From contig NZ_JASJUU010000001.1 of assembly GCF_030125375.1 (NCBI RefSeq), positions 975,354 through 1,039,353 on the forward strand: a stretch of 64,000 nt of DNA. Reading direction: 5' to 3'. This document shows positions 7,642 to 15,039 of the stretch, one piece after another. Source of the DNA: Pseudoalteromonas umbrosa. Its GTDB lineage: Bacteria; Pseudomonadota; Gammaproteobacteria; Enterobacterales; Alteromonadaceae. The position numbers and the translations under genes were made by a program. Positions within the stretch are counted from its first letter, which is position 1, and every line of letters starts with the position of its first letter. The notes under the pieces are model-generated. The model saw nothing but the letters and a program-made list of their open reading frames with translations, was not told where the DNA came from and did not search any database.

Positions 7642-8072
7642 TTTCTTCATCTCCTTTTGTGAAATTGAAACCACTCTATCACGAGCATGATGCTTAGGTA
7701 AGCAAAATAAAACCACTAAATTAACAATGTTAATAAAAAGCTCCTGAATGGCACTTTAAATGCTTGTGTTTAAATTTGGTTTAAACGAGTTGAGGCGTTT
7801 TTAAAGCAGTTTTCAATCTGGATTAAAGGCTTGTTCGGGGTTTCTAAGGTCACTTTGCTAGTTAAAGTTAACTCGTAGGTTATAAGTAACCTCATAATTT
7901 ATGAAACTTGTTGAAGCTGTGTGCCGTCGGGTCCAAATGATAAAACTTTTTGAAAGGCTCATGACCTTTATTTCTCGTCATGATTACATTAGGATCTGCG
8001 TCATTAGTGGCAAAATTTTGTTGCTAAGAATCAATATCAAAGGCCGTGAATTGACCATAAGAGGTATGCTAC
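7642..8072. other. Gene-free stretch upstream of the two-helix protein
   Basis: No supported gene. A plus-strand frame at 7901-8161 overlaps the better-supported gene 8073-8285 out of frame and lacks a binding site. The sequence 7770-7860 contains GGTTTAAACG and loosely resembles 3400-3480. Confidence 0.3.
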
Positions 8073-8285
8073 ATGTCACCGGAATCAATGACAGATTTAA
8101 CTATTACATTCATTATTCTTTTAGTATCAGCTGGAATGGCTTTTCAAGGGAAAGTGCTTAAGTCAAATCTAGCGGATAAAGAAAAAGATGAGGCAGTAAA
8201 GCTTAAGAATCGTGCAAATCTTTTAATTATGTGTGGTGCTTTTGTCGCTATTATTCAAGTAATTAAGCTAGCCTCATATTTTTAA
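8073..8285 (+). CDS. Small two-helix membrane protein
   Basis: 70 residues, not recognised. Residues 8-25 and 49-67 are transmembrane helices joined by a charged loop rich in Lys, Asp and Glu. AGAGGT lies about 6 nt before the ATG. A strong 12-bp hairpin at 8306-8347 follows. It stands alone, with no operon partner on this strand. Confidence 0.6.
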   Translation: MSPESMTDLTITFIILLVSAGMAFQGKVLKSNLADKEKDEAVKLKNRANLLIMCGAFVAIIQVIKLASYF

Positions 8286-8305
8286 AGAGATTCGCTTGGT
8301 TTTGA

Positions 8306-8347
8306 CTTACCGTCTTCAACTGATATCAAAAAGCAGAAGACGGTAAG
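8306..8347. terminator. 12-bp perfect hairpin after the small membrane gene
   Basis: CTTACCGTCTTC (8306-8317) pairs perfectly with GAAGACGGTAAG (8336-8347) around an 18-nt loop. No T-tract follows, so it may act as a 3' stabiliser rather than an intrinsic terminator. Confidence 0.4.
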
Positions 8348-8411
8348 TTGCAGATTGTTCAAAAAACACTTCAAAAGTGTACTTTATAAATCAAATCTAT
8401 AGGTTACTGCC

Positions 8412-8969
8412 CTACTGTTCTAAAGTATGTAAGGTCTCCTTGGCTTTTTTGTTTTTGATAACAAAGAAAAATATTGAAATTAATAGTCCAGACATTAATA
8501 CAGCTTCAATTAGCAAGTTATTCAATTCAAAACCATTTTGGTAGATAATTATTATGTTAAACACCATAAAAATTAAAACAAAAGTCCAGGTTGCTTTTAT
8601 GTTCAAATTCCATCTATAAATTTCGTTTTTAATTAGTTTCTTATGAATTTCAATTGAAGTGCTTATTTCTTGGCTTTTAAGTTGCTTTAAGCTATCTAAA
8701 CGACTTCTACTAGCCAGAATAAAAATGATAACAGCCCACGCGGTTACAAAGCTTATCCAGGTAAGTTTAATAAACTCAAGTCCATTTAAAGCGGATGTAA
8801 TGAGTAGATAACTAACAGCGATAAGCGCCAGCATTTCAATACATAAATTAATTCTTAGTATGGCGCCCTGCCTATTATGCCGTTTCAGTACTTTGTCCAT
8901 TTGCGGCATAGGCTTTTCATCAGTTGATTGCCAAAGAGATGATAACTGCTCAAATTCATTATTATCCAT
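8412..8969 (-). CDS. Membrane protein, probable anti-sigma partner of the ECF factor
   Basis: 185 residues. Residues 1-38 are soluble and face the sigma gene product's likely location. Four transmembrane helices follow at about 39-60, 70-88, 126-145 and 151-170. The start ATG (8967-8969) overlaps the stop of the sigma gene by one base (TAATG), which implies translational coupling. ECF factors are usually encoded with a membrane anti-sigma factor, and position plus topology suggest that role here. It lacks an obvious zinc-binding ZAS motif (HxxxCxxC), so it is not a classical one. Confidence 0.65.
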   Translation of the reverse strand: MDNNEFEQLSSLWQSTDEKPMPQMDKVLKRHNRQGAILRINLCIEMLALIAVSYLLITSALNGLEFIKLTWISFVTAWAVIIFILASRSRLDSLKQLKSQEISTSIEIHKKLIKNEIYRWNLNIKATWTFVLIFMVFNIIIIYQNGFELNNLLIEAVLMSGLLISIFFFVIKNKKAKETLHTLEQ

Positions 8970-9472
8970 TAATTCATACCCGCTAGTAACTTTGATAATT
9001 GCTCTTTTGCTCTGTGTAGTCTCACCCCGACATTAGCTTCACTTATCCCTAGTACCTCACTCATTTCTATATTGTTTAAGTCTTCTAATTTCAGCAACAT
9101 AACTTGCCTTAAGCTAAGAGGTAATTGATTCACAGCTACAATTAACTGTTTCTGCCTTTGTGCTTGCAAAGTGTTTTTCTCAGGTGTGGGCGACTCACAT
9201 AGCATTGCTTCATCAAGTTCATCTTCAGAAATTTTACTATGCCGTCTTATATGATCAATAGCCGTATTGTGGATAACACGGTAAATATAAGTACTAAGCG
9301 AGCATTGGTCATTAAACCCTTCTAACGATCGCCAAACTGACAAAGCCATTTCTTGTGCTAGTTCATCTGATAAAGCTGGTCGATTTTCATACCCAGCCGC
9401 AGCTCTGCTTATTTGTGGCCAAAATTGCGCTATTAGTTCTTCTTTCTCTGTGTCCTTGGTGATATTTACCAA
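8969..9472 (-). CDS. ECF-family RNA polymerase sigma factor
   Basis: 167 residues starting at TTG 9470-9472 with GGAGG about 9 nt upstream. Region 2 spans about 13-80 (YIYRVIHNTAIDHIRRH is the DNA-melting and -10 helix). Region 4 spans about 108-162 (LPLSLRQVMLLKLEDL, then GISEANVGVRLHRAKEQL as the helix-turn-helix). There is no region 1 or 3, as is typical of ECF factors. It directs RNA polymerase to a small regulon. Its own promoter at 9502-9531 matches one facing the divergent gene at 9620, so autoregulation and control of the divergent genes are likely. Confidence 0.9.
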   Translation of the reverse strand: MVNITKDTEKEELIAQFWPQISRAAAGYENRPALSDELAQEMALSVWRSLEGFNDQCSLSTYIYRVIHNTAIDHIRRHSKISEDELDEAMLCESPTPEKNTLQAQRQKQLIVAVNQLPLSLRQVMLLKLEDLNNIEMSEVLGISEANVGVRLHRAKEQLSKLLAGMN

Positions 9473-9501
9473 CGATCTACGCCTCCAAGTTATTTTTATT
9501 A

Positions 9502-9531
9502 TTAGTCGTTACAGAAACGCAATCATTACAA
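9502..9531 (-). promoter_or_regulatory. Predicted ECF promoter of the sigma operon
   Basis: On the minus strand TGTAATGA (9524-9531), 14 nt, then CGACTAAT (9502-9509), about 30 nt upstream of the TTG start. The same two elements at the same spacing occur on the plus strand at 9549-9578. Confidence 0.65.
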
Positions 9532-9548
9532 AAAACTTAAAAAAGTTT

Positions 9549-9578
9549 GTAATGAATCCCTTTTCTATTCGACTAAAC
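9549..9578 (+). promoter_or_regulatory. Predicted ECF promoter of the divergent membrane genes
   Basis: TGTAATGA (9549-9556), 14 nt, then CGACTAAA (9571-9578), about 42 nt before ATG 9620. The two facing -35 elements form a 10-bp inverted repeat (TCATTACAAA at 9524-9533 and its complement at 9547-9556). Confidence 0.65.
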
Positions 9579-9619
9579 GAATCAAATAACTCATTTACTT
9601 AATTACCAAGGAAGTAAAC

Positions 9620-9898
9620 ATGCAAACTTTCAGAAAATTAAAACATTTGAATAAAAAGCGCGTACTAAGAACAATTTGGTTTGTCGTTACTTTAAGCTGG
9701 TCCGCTATATTTGCTGTACTTTTTAGTACTGAGACAAAAAGTATGCATATCATCGTAGTTACTATTGCAGCAATGATAACTGAATTAGCAATATGGTGTA
9801 CTGCTGTAGTGTTAGGTGTTGCTGTTGTTGACGGCAGAAAAGCTATTATTCGTGCGATTAAAAACATACTAACCGGTCAACGTAACCTTAATAACTAA
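9620..9898 (+). CDS. Small two-helix membrane protein, paralogue 1
   Basis: 92 residues, not recognised. The N-terminus is basic (KLKHLNKKR), with helices at about 17-36 and 43-68. AAGGAAG precedes the ATG at 8 nt. It shares a core with the next protein: (A)M/V-I/V-T-E/Q-L-A/T-I-W/Y-x-T in the second helix, plus a similar C-terminal tail (IKNILTG versus YKSLIGD). The predicted ECF promoter lies directly upstream, so it is probably a target of the sigma factor. Confidence 0.6.
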   Translation: MQTFRKLKHLNKKRVLRTIWFVVTLSWSAIFAVLFSTETKSMHIIVVTIAAMITELAIWCTAVVLGVAVVDGRKAIIRAIKNILTGQRNLNN

Positions 9899-9917
9899 TC
9901 TATTAGAGATTCTAAAT

Positions 9918-10148
9918 ATGAAATCGTTAAATCTTAATGAAAAAAAATTGGTTGCAGCTTGGTTGTTATGTATTTTTTGCTGGGCTAATACAGCACTTGT
10001 CATGTCACTCTCTCCTTTTACATTTCTTGAAGTGAGTGCTCTTTGTTTTGCTGTCCTTGTAACACAACTAACAATTTATTGGACAAAGAAAGTAGGCGAA
10101 AACAACCCTATGGTTGCGTCAGTTTATAAAAGTCTCATAGGTGATTAA
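9918..10148 (+). CDS. Small two-helix membrane protein, paralogue 2
   Basis: 76 residues, not recognised. Helices lie at about 11-31 and 36-55, with a short charged tail ending KSLIGD. It follows the previous gene after 19 nt with no terminator between and resembles it along the second helix (VTQLTIYWT against ITELAIWCT), so the pair arose by duplication. A bidirectional terminator follows at 10155-10187. Membrane stress or envelope function is conceivable from the ECF link but not shown. Confidence 0.6.
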   Translation: MKSLNLNEKKLVAAWLLCIFCWANTALVMSLSPFTFLEVSALCFAVLVTQLTIYWTKKVGENNPMVASVYKSLIGD

Positions 10149-10154
10149 ATTTAT

Positions 10155-10187
10155 AAAGAGTTGCAACTAACTAGTTCCAACTCTTTT
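10155..10187. terminator. Bidirectional terminator
   Basis: AAAGAGTTG (10155-10163) pairs with CAACTCTTT (10178-10186), followed by T's. It separates the convergent small membrane genes from the hybrid kinase gene, whose stop codon overlaps it. Confidence 0.7.
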
Positions 10188-12033
10188 AATTATCTATATC
10201 TAAATGTTTACTCAATGATTCATACAAAACGGTTTGGTCTATAGGTTTGGCTACATGAAACGTAAATCCACTTTGTTTATATTTTTCAATATCTGTACTC
10301 ATTACATTGGCGGTAAGTGCAATTATTGGTATATCTTGATTTTCAATTCTTATGATTTCACATGCTTCAATACCACTCATCTTTGGCATTTGAATATCCA
10401 TCAGAATGATATCCGGTAACCTTTTTCTAAATAATTCAATAGCTTCAACACCATCCTTCGCAACATCAAATTGAGCCATTGTCTTTTCAAGCATGGCACT
10501 TATTACTCTCATATTAATGGCATCATCTTCAGCAACTAAGATATAAACGTTTGATAAATTCGGAACTGCTAGTGTCTGTTCAATGCTCGGTGTGGAGCTG
10601 CCAGCGATGTGATGTTTGAAATTTTTCAGTGGTAATGTAACGCAGATGTCAGTCCCTACCCCTTCGCTGCTATTTACCTCTATCTGGCCATTCATCAATG
10701 CTATCAAGTTTTGCGTAATAGCCATACCTAGCCCTGTTCCTCCAAACTTTCGAGTTATTGAATTATCAGCCTGTTTAAAACGCATAAACAAATTATCTAG
10801 CCCAATATTAGACATACCGATTCCGGTGTCTTTTATCTCAAAAATAAGTAGATTTTGTTCCTCACTTTGCATTTGATCTATATTGACAGTTACGGAACCT
10901 TCTTCAGTAAACTTAACTGCATTAGAGATCAAGTTTATCAAAATTTGCCTAATTCTAACTGGGTCGCCAAGCCACATGCTGTGCTTAATTTTATCTGTGC
11001 GAGTTATGTGAAATGATAGAGACTTTTGTTTTGCTTGTGATGAAAAATCTACTTCAAGTGGATCAATAATGCTATCTATTGAAAACTCGGTCACTTCTAA
11101 AGAAAGTTGGTTTGCTTCAATTTTCGAAAAATCGAGTATATCGCTAATAATGCGAAGTAAATTTTTACAGGAGAACAGTGCGATAGACACTGTTTCTAAG
11201 TGGCGCTTGTCAGTTATACTAGATTGAAGGTGTTGTAATGAGCCCATAACACCGTTTAATGGCGTTCTAATTTCATGGCTCATGTTGGCTAAAAAATCTG
11301 ACTTTGCTTTTGAAGCCTCCTGTGCTTCTATCGTTAAGGTGTGCTCTTTTTCAAAGGCTGATTTTAGCCTAAAAAAGTATAAAACTAATACCCCAATAAA
11401 TATCATTACGCTTATGACATTGACAGTGTGGGCAATCACAAAGTTATTATTTAGTTGTTGCTCCTCTCTACTTATACGTGCGCGACTATCTAAATGAAAT
11501 CTAGAGAGAGCGGCCAACGCATTTGTGTCATCAACTTGAACTACTCTGTCTATTTCTTCACTTGAAGCACCATGCTCAATAAGCTTTAATGTCAATGTGA
11601 GGTTTTGTTCGTATTCGAGTACGACATTTCTAATTATTTGTAATGATTTACTGTCATATTGCTCATATCTTTCAAGTTTTCTGATGAGCGTTTTAATTTC
11701 GTAGATAGATTGTCTTAGCTTAGATTCATAACGAGTTCTGTCTTTACGAAGAACTAAATTTTTAAAGTCATGTATGAATCCGCCATAACCTAAGTGCTAA
11801 ACAAGGTCATCATGCAAATAATAAACTTCATAAATATCTTTAGAATAATAACGCCACTGGCTTTCTACTTTGTGATAAAACAACAGGGAAACCAATGTCA
11901 GCCCTACACCGATTAAGATCACTAAGGAAGATTTTAAACGCAAGCTATTCAACGCATTACTGGTTTTAGTTGTCACGTATAACGGTCCTTTTAATCCATC
12001 ACTATCGCTTAAGCCATAGAAATTTAACATCAA
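10186..12033 (-). pseudogene. Hybrid histidine kinase gene interrupted by one in-frame TAG
   Basis: From ATG 12031-12033 one frame runs 615 codons to 10186 apart from a single amber codon at 11797-11799. Before it lie a membrane helix (VILIGVGLTLVSLLFY) and DDLV; directly after it the frame continues HLGYGGFIHDFKNLVLR, a motif typical of membrane kinase sensor regions. A second membrane helix at about 200-220 follows, then HisKA (SHEIRTPLNG), HATPase (DTGIGM, GGTGLGM) and a receiver with phospho-acceptor Asp in ILMDIQMPKM. A TTG at 11593-11595 could restart a shorter kinase lacking most of the sensor. Either the gene is dead, recently mutated, or read through. Confidence 0.8.
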
Positions 12034-12122
12034 TCTCGAATAAAAAGAGGTTTCTTCTACCTGTTAATATTAGCCAAAAGATTATCAGTATGCGTTTCCC
12101 TGCATTTAAAAGTTTATGATTG

Positions 12123-12671
12123 CTATGGCTGTTGATTTAAATCCGGTATGTCTAACAAAAAATCGGTGCTGCCTATGTCAATTCCGAGTTGGTTAAACAA
12201 AGTTGATAATTGGCCTCTGTGGTGAGATTGGTGATTAAACATGTGTGATACCAACTCACTAAATTCTCGGGTACTTTTCTCGCCTAGAGAATTGCTATAA
12301 CTCAAGGCTTTGTGAAAATCGCACTCTTGTGCTTCTATTTCCAACCATTGTAAGATTGTTTGATCCAAAATTTGTCTGACAGAAACCAGCTCTTCTAACT
12401 TATTAAACAAGATTTCATCAAGGCTAGTTGGATAAGGTAACTCGCCAAGTTTAAAAAGGGATTGGTAGCAATTAGAGTGCTTAGAAAATCTTAATAACCA
12501 CAGTAGATCTCCTACGATGAGGTGATTAAAGGTGCCCAATATCGAACTAAAAAAAGCCCCTTTGTCTTCTATTAGCTGCTCGTGTGTTAAGCTTTGTGCA
12601 GCTTGAATTAGTTGATTATTCATTCTTTGGTTATATAAAGCCATTAACTTAAAGTGTTCGATATGTTGCAT
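12123..12671 (-). CDS. DinB-family protein
   Basis: 182 residues. The four-helix DinB/YfiT fold is recognised by FNHLIVGDLLWLLRF at about 48-62 and HMFNHQSHHRGQLSTLF near 142-158. The His residues of these two segments are the usual divalent-metal ligands. The family includes thiol-transfer and stress-related enzymes, and most bacterial members have no assigned reaction. The gene is a single transcription unit with no binding site stronger than average. Confidence 0.8.
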   Translation of the reverse strand: MQHIEHFKLMALYNQRMNNQLIQAAQSLTHEQLIEDKGAFFSSILGTFNHLIVGDLLWLLRFSKHSNCYQSLFKLGELPYPTSLDEILFNKLEELVSVRQILDQTILQWLEIEAQECDFHKALSYSNSLGEKSTREFSELVSHMFNHQSHHRGQLSTLFNQLGIDIGSTDFLLDIPDLNQQP

Positions 12672-13294
12672 GATTTACGTTTTAACTGGTCTTATTAAAA
12701 TCAGTTTATTACTAAATACTTAAACTACCTAATCAAATATTAAGTTAACGCCTGTTAAGATCTATCCAAGATAGAAGCTGTGAAAGATAAGTTTACTTGA
12801 TTAATTTTGATTGACTAACTCGGATTAATCTATTTATTGTTTGCAAGCTTAATCTTAAATTACTGGCAGGGCTCGAACATACGATAATTCAAACACTAAC
12901 GAAAATGAAATTCGAAGCGCGCCCTCGTGAGTTTACTGTCAAATGCAGTAAAAGGCATAGATTTACTTCTCTCTTTTGCAACCTCAATACACAACTTTAG
13001 TGCTGGCGTTGCTCTGGTTCTTCTGGTATTTATGCCTTTATTTTTGCAAAAGTCAGTGGTTGAGGTACCAGTGCTTTTGGGCAGTGGAAAAGAACCTCAT
13101 CGTGCTCTGCACTCTGATCACCAGCACATCTGAAACTAAGCGGCAATGCTCAGCCTTGGAGCTCGAAAAAGCGGCAACTTGTCGTAATGTTAATTTTTGC
13201 TTTATGTTACACATTGTATTTTATGTAAATTTATTATTACTTCGATTGGCCTGTTACTTGCTACGTATTTATTACTGAGATAAGGAGATAAGTC
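12672..13294. other. Gene-poor stretch
   Basis: No confident gene. A frame from GTG 12927 to 13133 (68 codons) contains a hydrophobic stretch (FSAGVALVLLVFMPLFL) and a His-rich end, but has no ribosome binding site and overlaps another open frame, so it may be a remnant. Sequence near 12865 resembles the T-loop of a tRNA on the minus strand but no cloverleaf forms. Confidence 0.35.
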
Positions 13295-13780
13295 ATGATT
13301 TTAAGCTCGAATCCATACCAAGTAACGAATGCGGCTTCTCAGTATCAGCAAACCCGAGCTGTTAGTAATAAAGAGTCCACTCAAGCTTCGACACAAACAG
13401 ATAAAACGGAACAATCTTCAAATGAGCCACAAAGAAAGCTTGCATGGGAAGCTTTTACCGAAAAAGTAGAGTCAGATCCATCATTTGCTGCAGATATGGC
13501 TGAAGCTGTTTCTTTTATACCAGATAAAATGCTTATCAATTTAGCCGAGGCACCGCCGCTAACAGACGTAAAAGCATTTACAAAATGGGCTAGTAAATCA
13601 GATGAATTTGACAAAGAAGCAGCTGTGGTAACTGAACAACGTATAAAGATATATAACAAAATGACAGAAGAAGGTGCGACTGATGCTGATATTTTTAATA
13701 AAGTCATGGAGTTTAATCGAGACCTACCTCTAGATTACCAGGTGAAAGCAGGAATGTTGGCGGTCAATACATATGCATAA
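13295..13780 (+). CDS. Hypothetical soluble protein
   Basis: 161 residues, not recognised. AAGGAGAT precedes the ATG. Residues 1-50 are Gln/Ser/Thr-rich and probably disordered; 50-160 are helical (AFTEKVESDPSFAADMAEAV and later TDADIFNKVMEFNRDLP). The C-terminal half resembles, weakly, the split gene on the opposite strand at 13832-14346: both have an acidic helix, then E-G-x(2-3)-(D/E)-I-(M/F) and a following helix. They may be distant paralogues in convergent orientation. Confidence 0.6.
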   Translation: MILSSNPYQVTNAASQYQQTRAVSNKESTQASTQTDKTEQSSNEPQRKLAWEAFTEKVESDPSFAADMAEAVSFIPDKMLINLAEAPPLTDVKAFTKWASKSDEFDKEAAVVTEQRIKIYNKMTEEGATDADIFNKVMEFNRDLPLDYQVKAGMLAVNTYA

Positions 13781-13831
13781 TATGTAAATTATAGGTCTTT
13801 TTAGGCCTAACCGAATACTCCTAATATACAA

Positions 13832-14346
13832 TTATATATGTACATTGATGTAATCGGCCGTATATTCAACAAATTTGTGATAATTATCGGGGTGCGCAAG
13901 GTTTTTACTTCCCAAACTTGTTGCCATCTTAAATAATTCAGATTGTTTATCTCGAAAAGTAACTAAATCGGTCATGATTTCTTTAGCTGACTTACCCCCT
14001 TCTTCTACTCGTTTGATAATCGCCAATTCTTGCTTGTGAAATTGCTCAGCCTCCTTGTTAAAATGGCTAATCTCTCTTGATACTCGACCATGCATTTCTT
14101 CAACATTAAGTGAACTTAAGATGTCTTCCATTCTAAACATGGCTGTTGGGGGCCGTATTGCTTAATTGCATCAATAAATTGAGCAAGCTTTTCATCACTT
14201 GCTGAGTTTATATATTCAAGATACTCGCTTCTATTATCAGACTCTTGGATCGTACGAATTGAACCTGCCGCTGAGCGTTGAACATTTGTAGGTTTATGTT
14301 TGATCTCATAAACACCTTGAGTGCTGACCTGATTAGTCACATTCAT
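13832..14346 (-). pseudogene. Hypothetical gene split by a frameshift
   Basis: The first frame (14346 to 14116) starts MNVTNQVSTQGVYEIKHKP and stops soon after KQYGPQQP. The second (14140 to 13832) continues with MEDILSSLNVEEMHGRVSRE. They overlap by 25 nt next to a run of five C's on this strand, and no ribosome binding site precedes the second ATG, which argues for one gene of about 170 codons with an indel. Combined length and composition match the neighbour at 13295. Translational coupling of two true genes is the alternative. Confidence 0.5.
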
Positions 14347-14610
14347 AATAATTTCCCTTTAAAATATCTGTCTGTCCATATGTAATTAAAAAGCTTCATT
14401 ACTTATCTGGATATTAATTAAGCAAATACCATTCCAAAGTGAAATTATATTTCTTACCCGTAAATTTTTTGAAAGATATTTTACGAAGTTAGGTCCAAAG
14501 CCATATATTTTCTGATTTATTTTCAAGTTAAATTTAAGTGTTTGTAACTTTTAGGGACTAAATTACATACGCGCTATAAATCTGTAATTAAATAAAAAAT
14601 AAGGAAATCT

Positions 14611-14930
14611 ATGATGAAAAAACAAGCACCATTTTCTCTTTTGTTACTAGCGGTCACAGCATAAGCTAAAGAAGTCAGTTAATCAGATGAAATAAGTAGT
14701 ATTAGTATGCAGTCAAATAGATCTGTTTGGATTTGGCCTGATAGACATACACCCTTGAATTGGAGCCTACTAACACTAACTTCTACGAGTATCTTGGCAT
14801 AATGTTTTATGCAATGAAGTCAGATAAAACAGTTTTCTATAAAGCTGATAACGGCGAGCATGTTTCAAACAAGTGCTATGACACAAAGTTTGGTTTATAT
14901 CCGCTGCATGATGTTCTAAGAATGAACTAA
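14611..14930 (+). pseudogene. Remnant of a secreted-protein gene
   Basis: After AAGGAAA an ATG opens a signal-peptide-like start (MMKKQAPFSLLLLAVTA) that hits TAA at its expected cleavage site and again six codons later. A shifted frame from about 14745 to TAA 14928-14930 then reads as coding (NFYEYLGIMFYAMKSDK, ending HDVLRMN). The two parts were presumably one short exported protein. Not recognised. The remaining gaps 14347-14610 and 14931-15039 hold nothing I can name. Confidence 0.4.
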
Positions 14931-15039
14931 CTATCATCGATATGAATTCTGAAATGCACTTGTACTGTGAGTGAATTATTATATTCACAATAAAATATTT
15001 TAACGAATATAAGTTTAAAATTTTGAGGTTAAGGAGAAG

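Noticed and set aside
7901..8161. 86-codon plus-strand frame
   Set aside because: Overlaps the two-helix membrane gene 8073-8285 out of frame, which has a better binding site and typical topology.
12860..12885. Minus-strand stretch resembling a tRNA T-loop (GTTCGAGCCC then GCCAG)
   Set aside because: The T-stem does not pair and no acceptor, D or anticodon arms can be built around it.
12927..13278. Two overlapping small open frames with hydrophobic stretches
   Set aside because: No ribosome binding site, no recognisable domain, mutually overlapping; possibly a remnant but unsupported.
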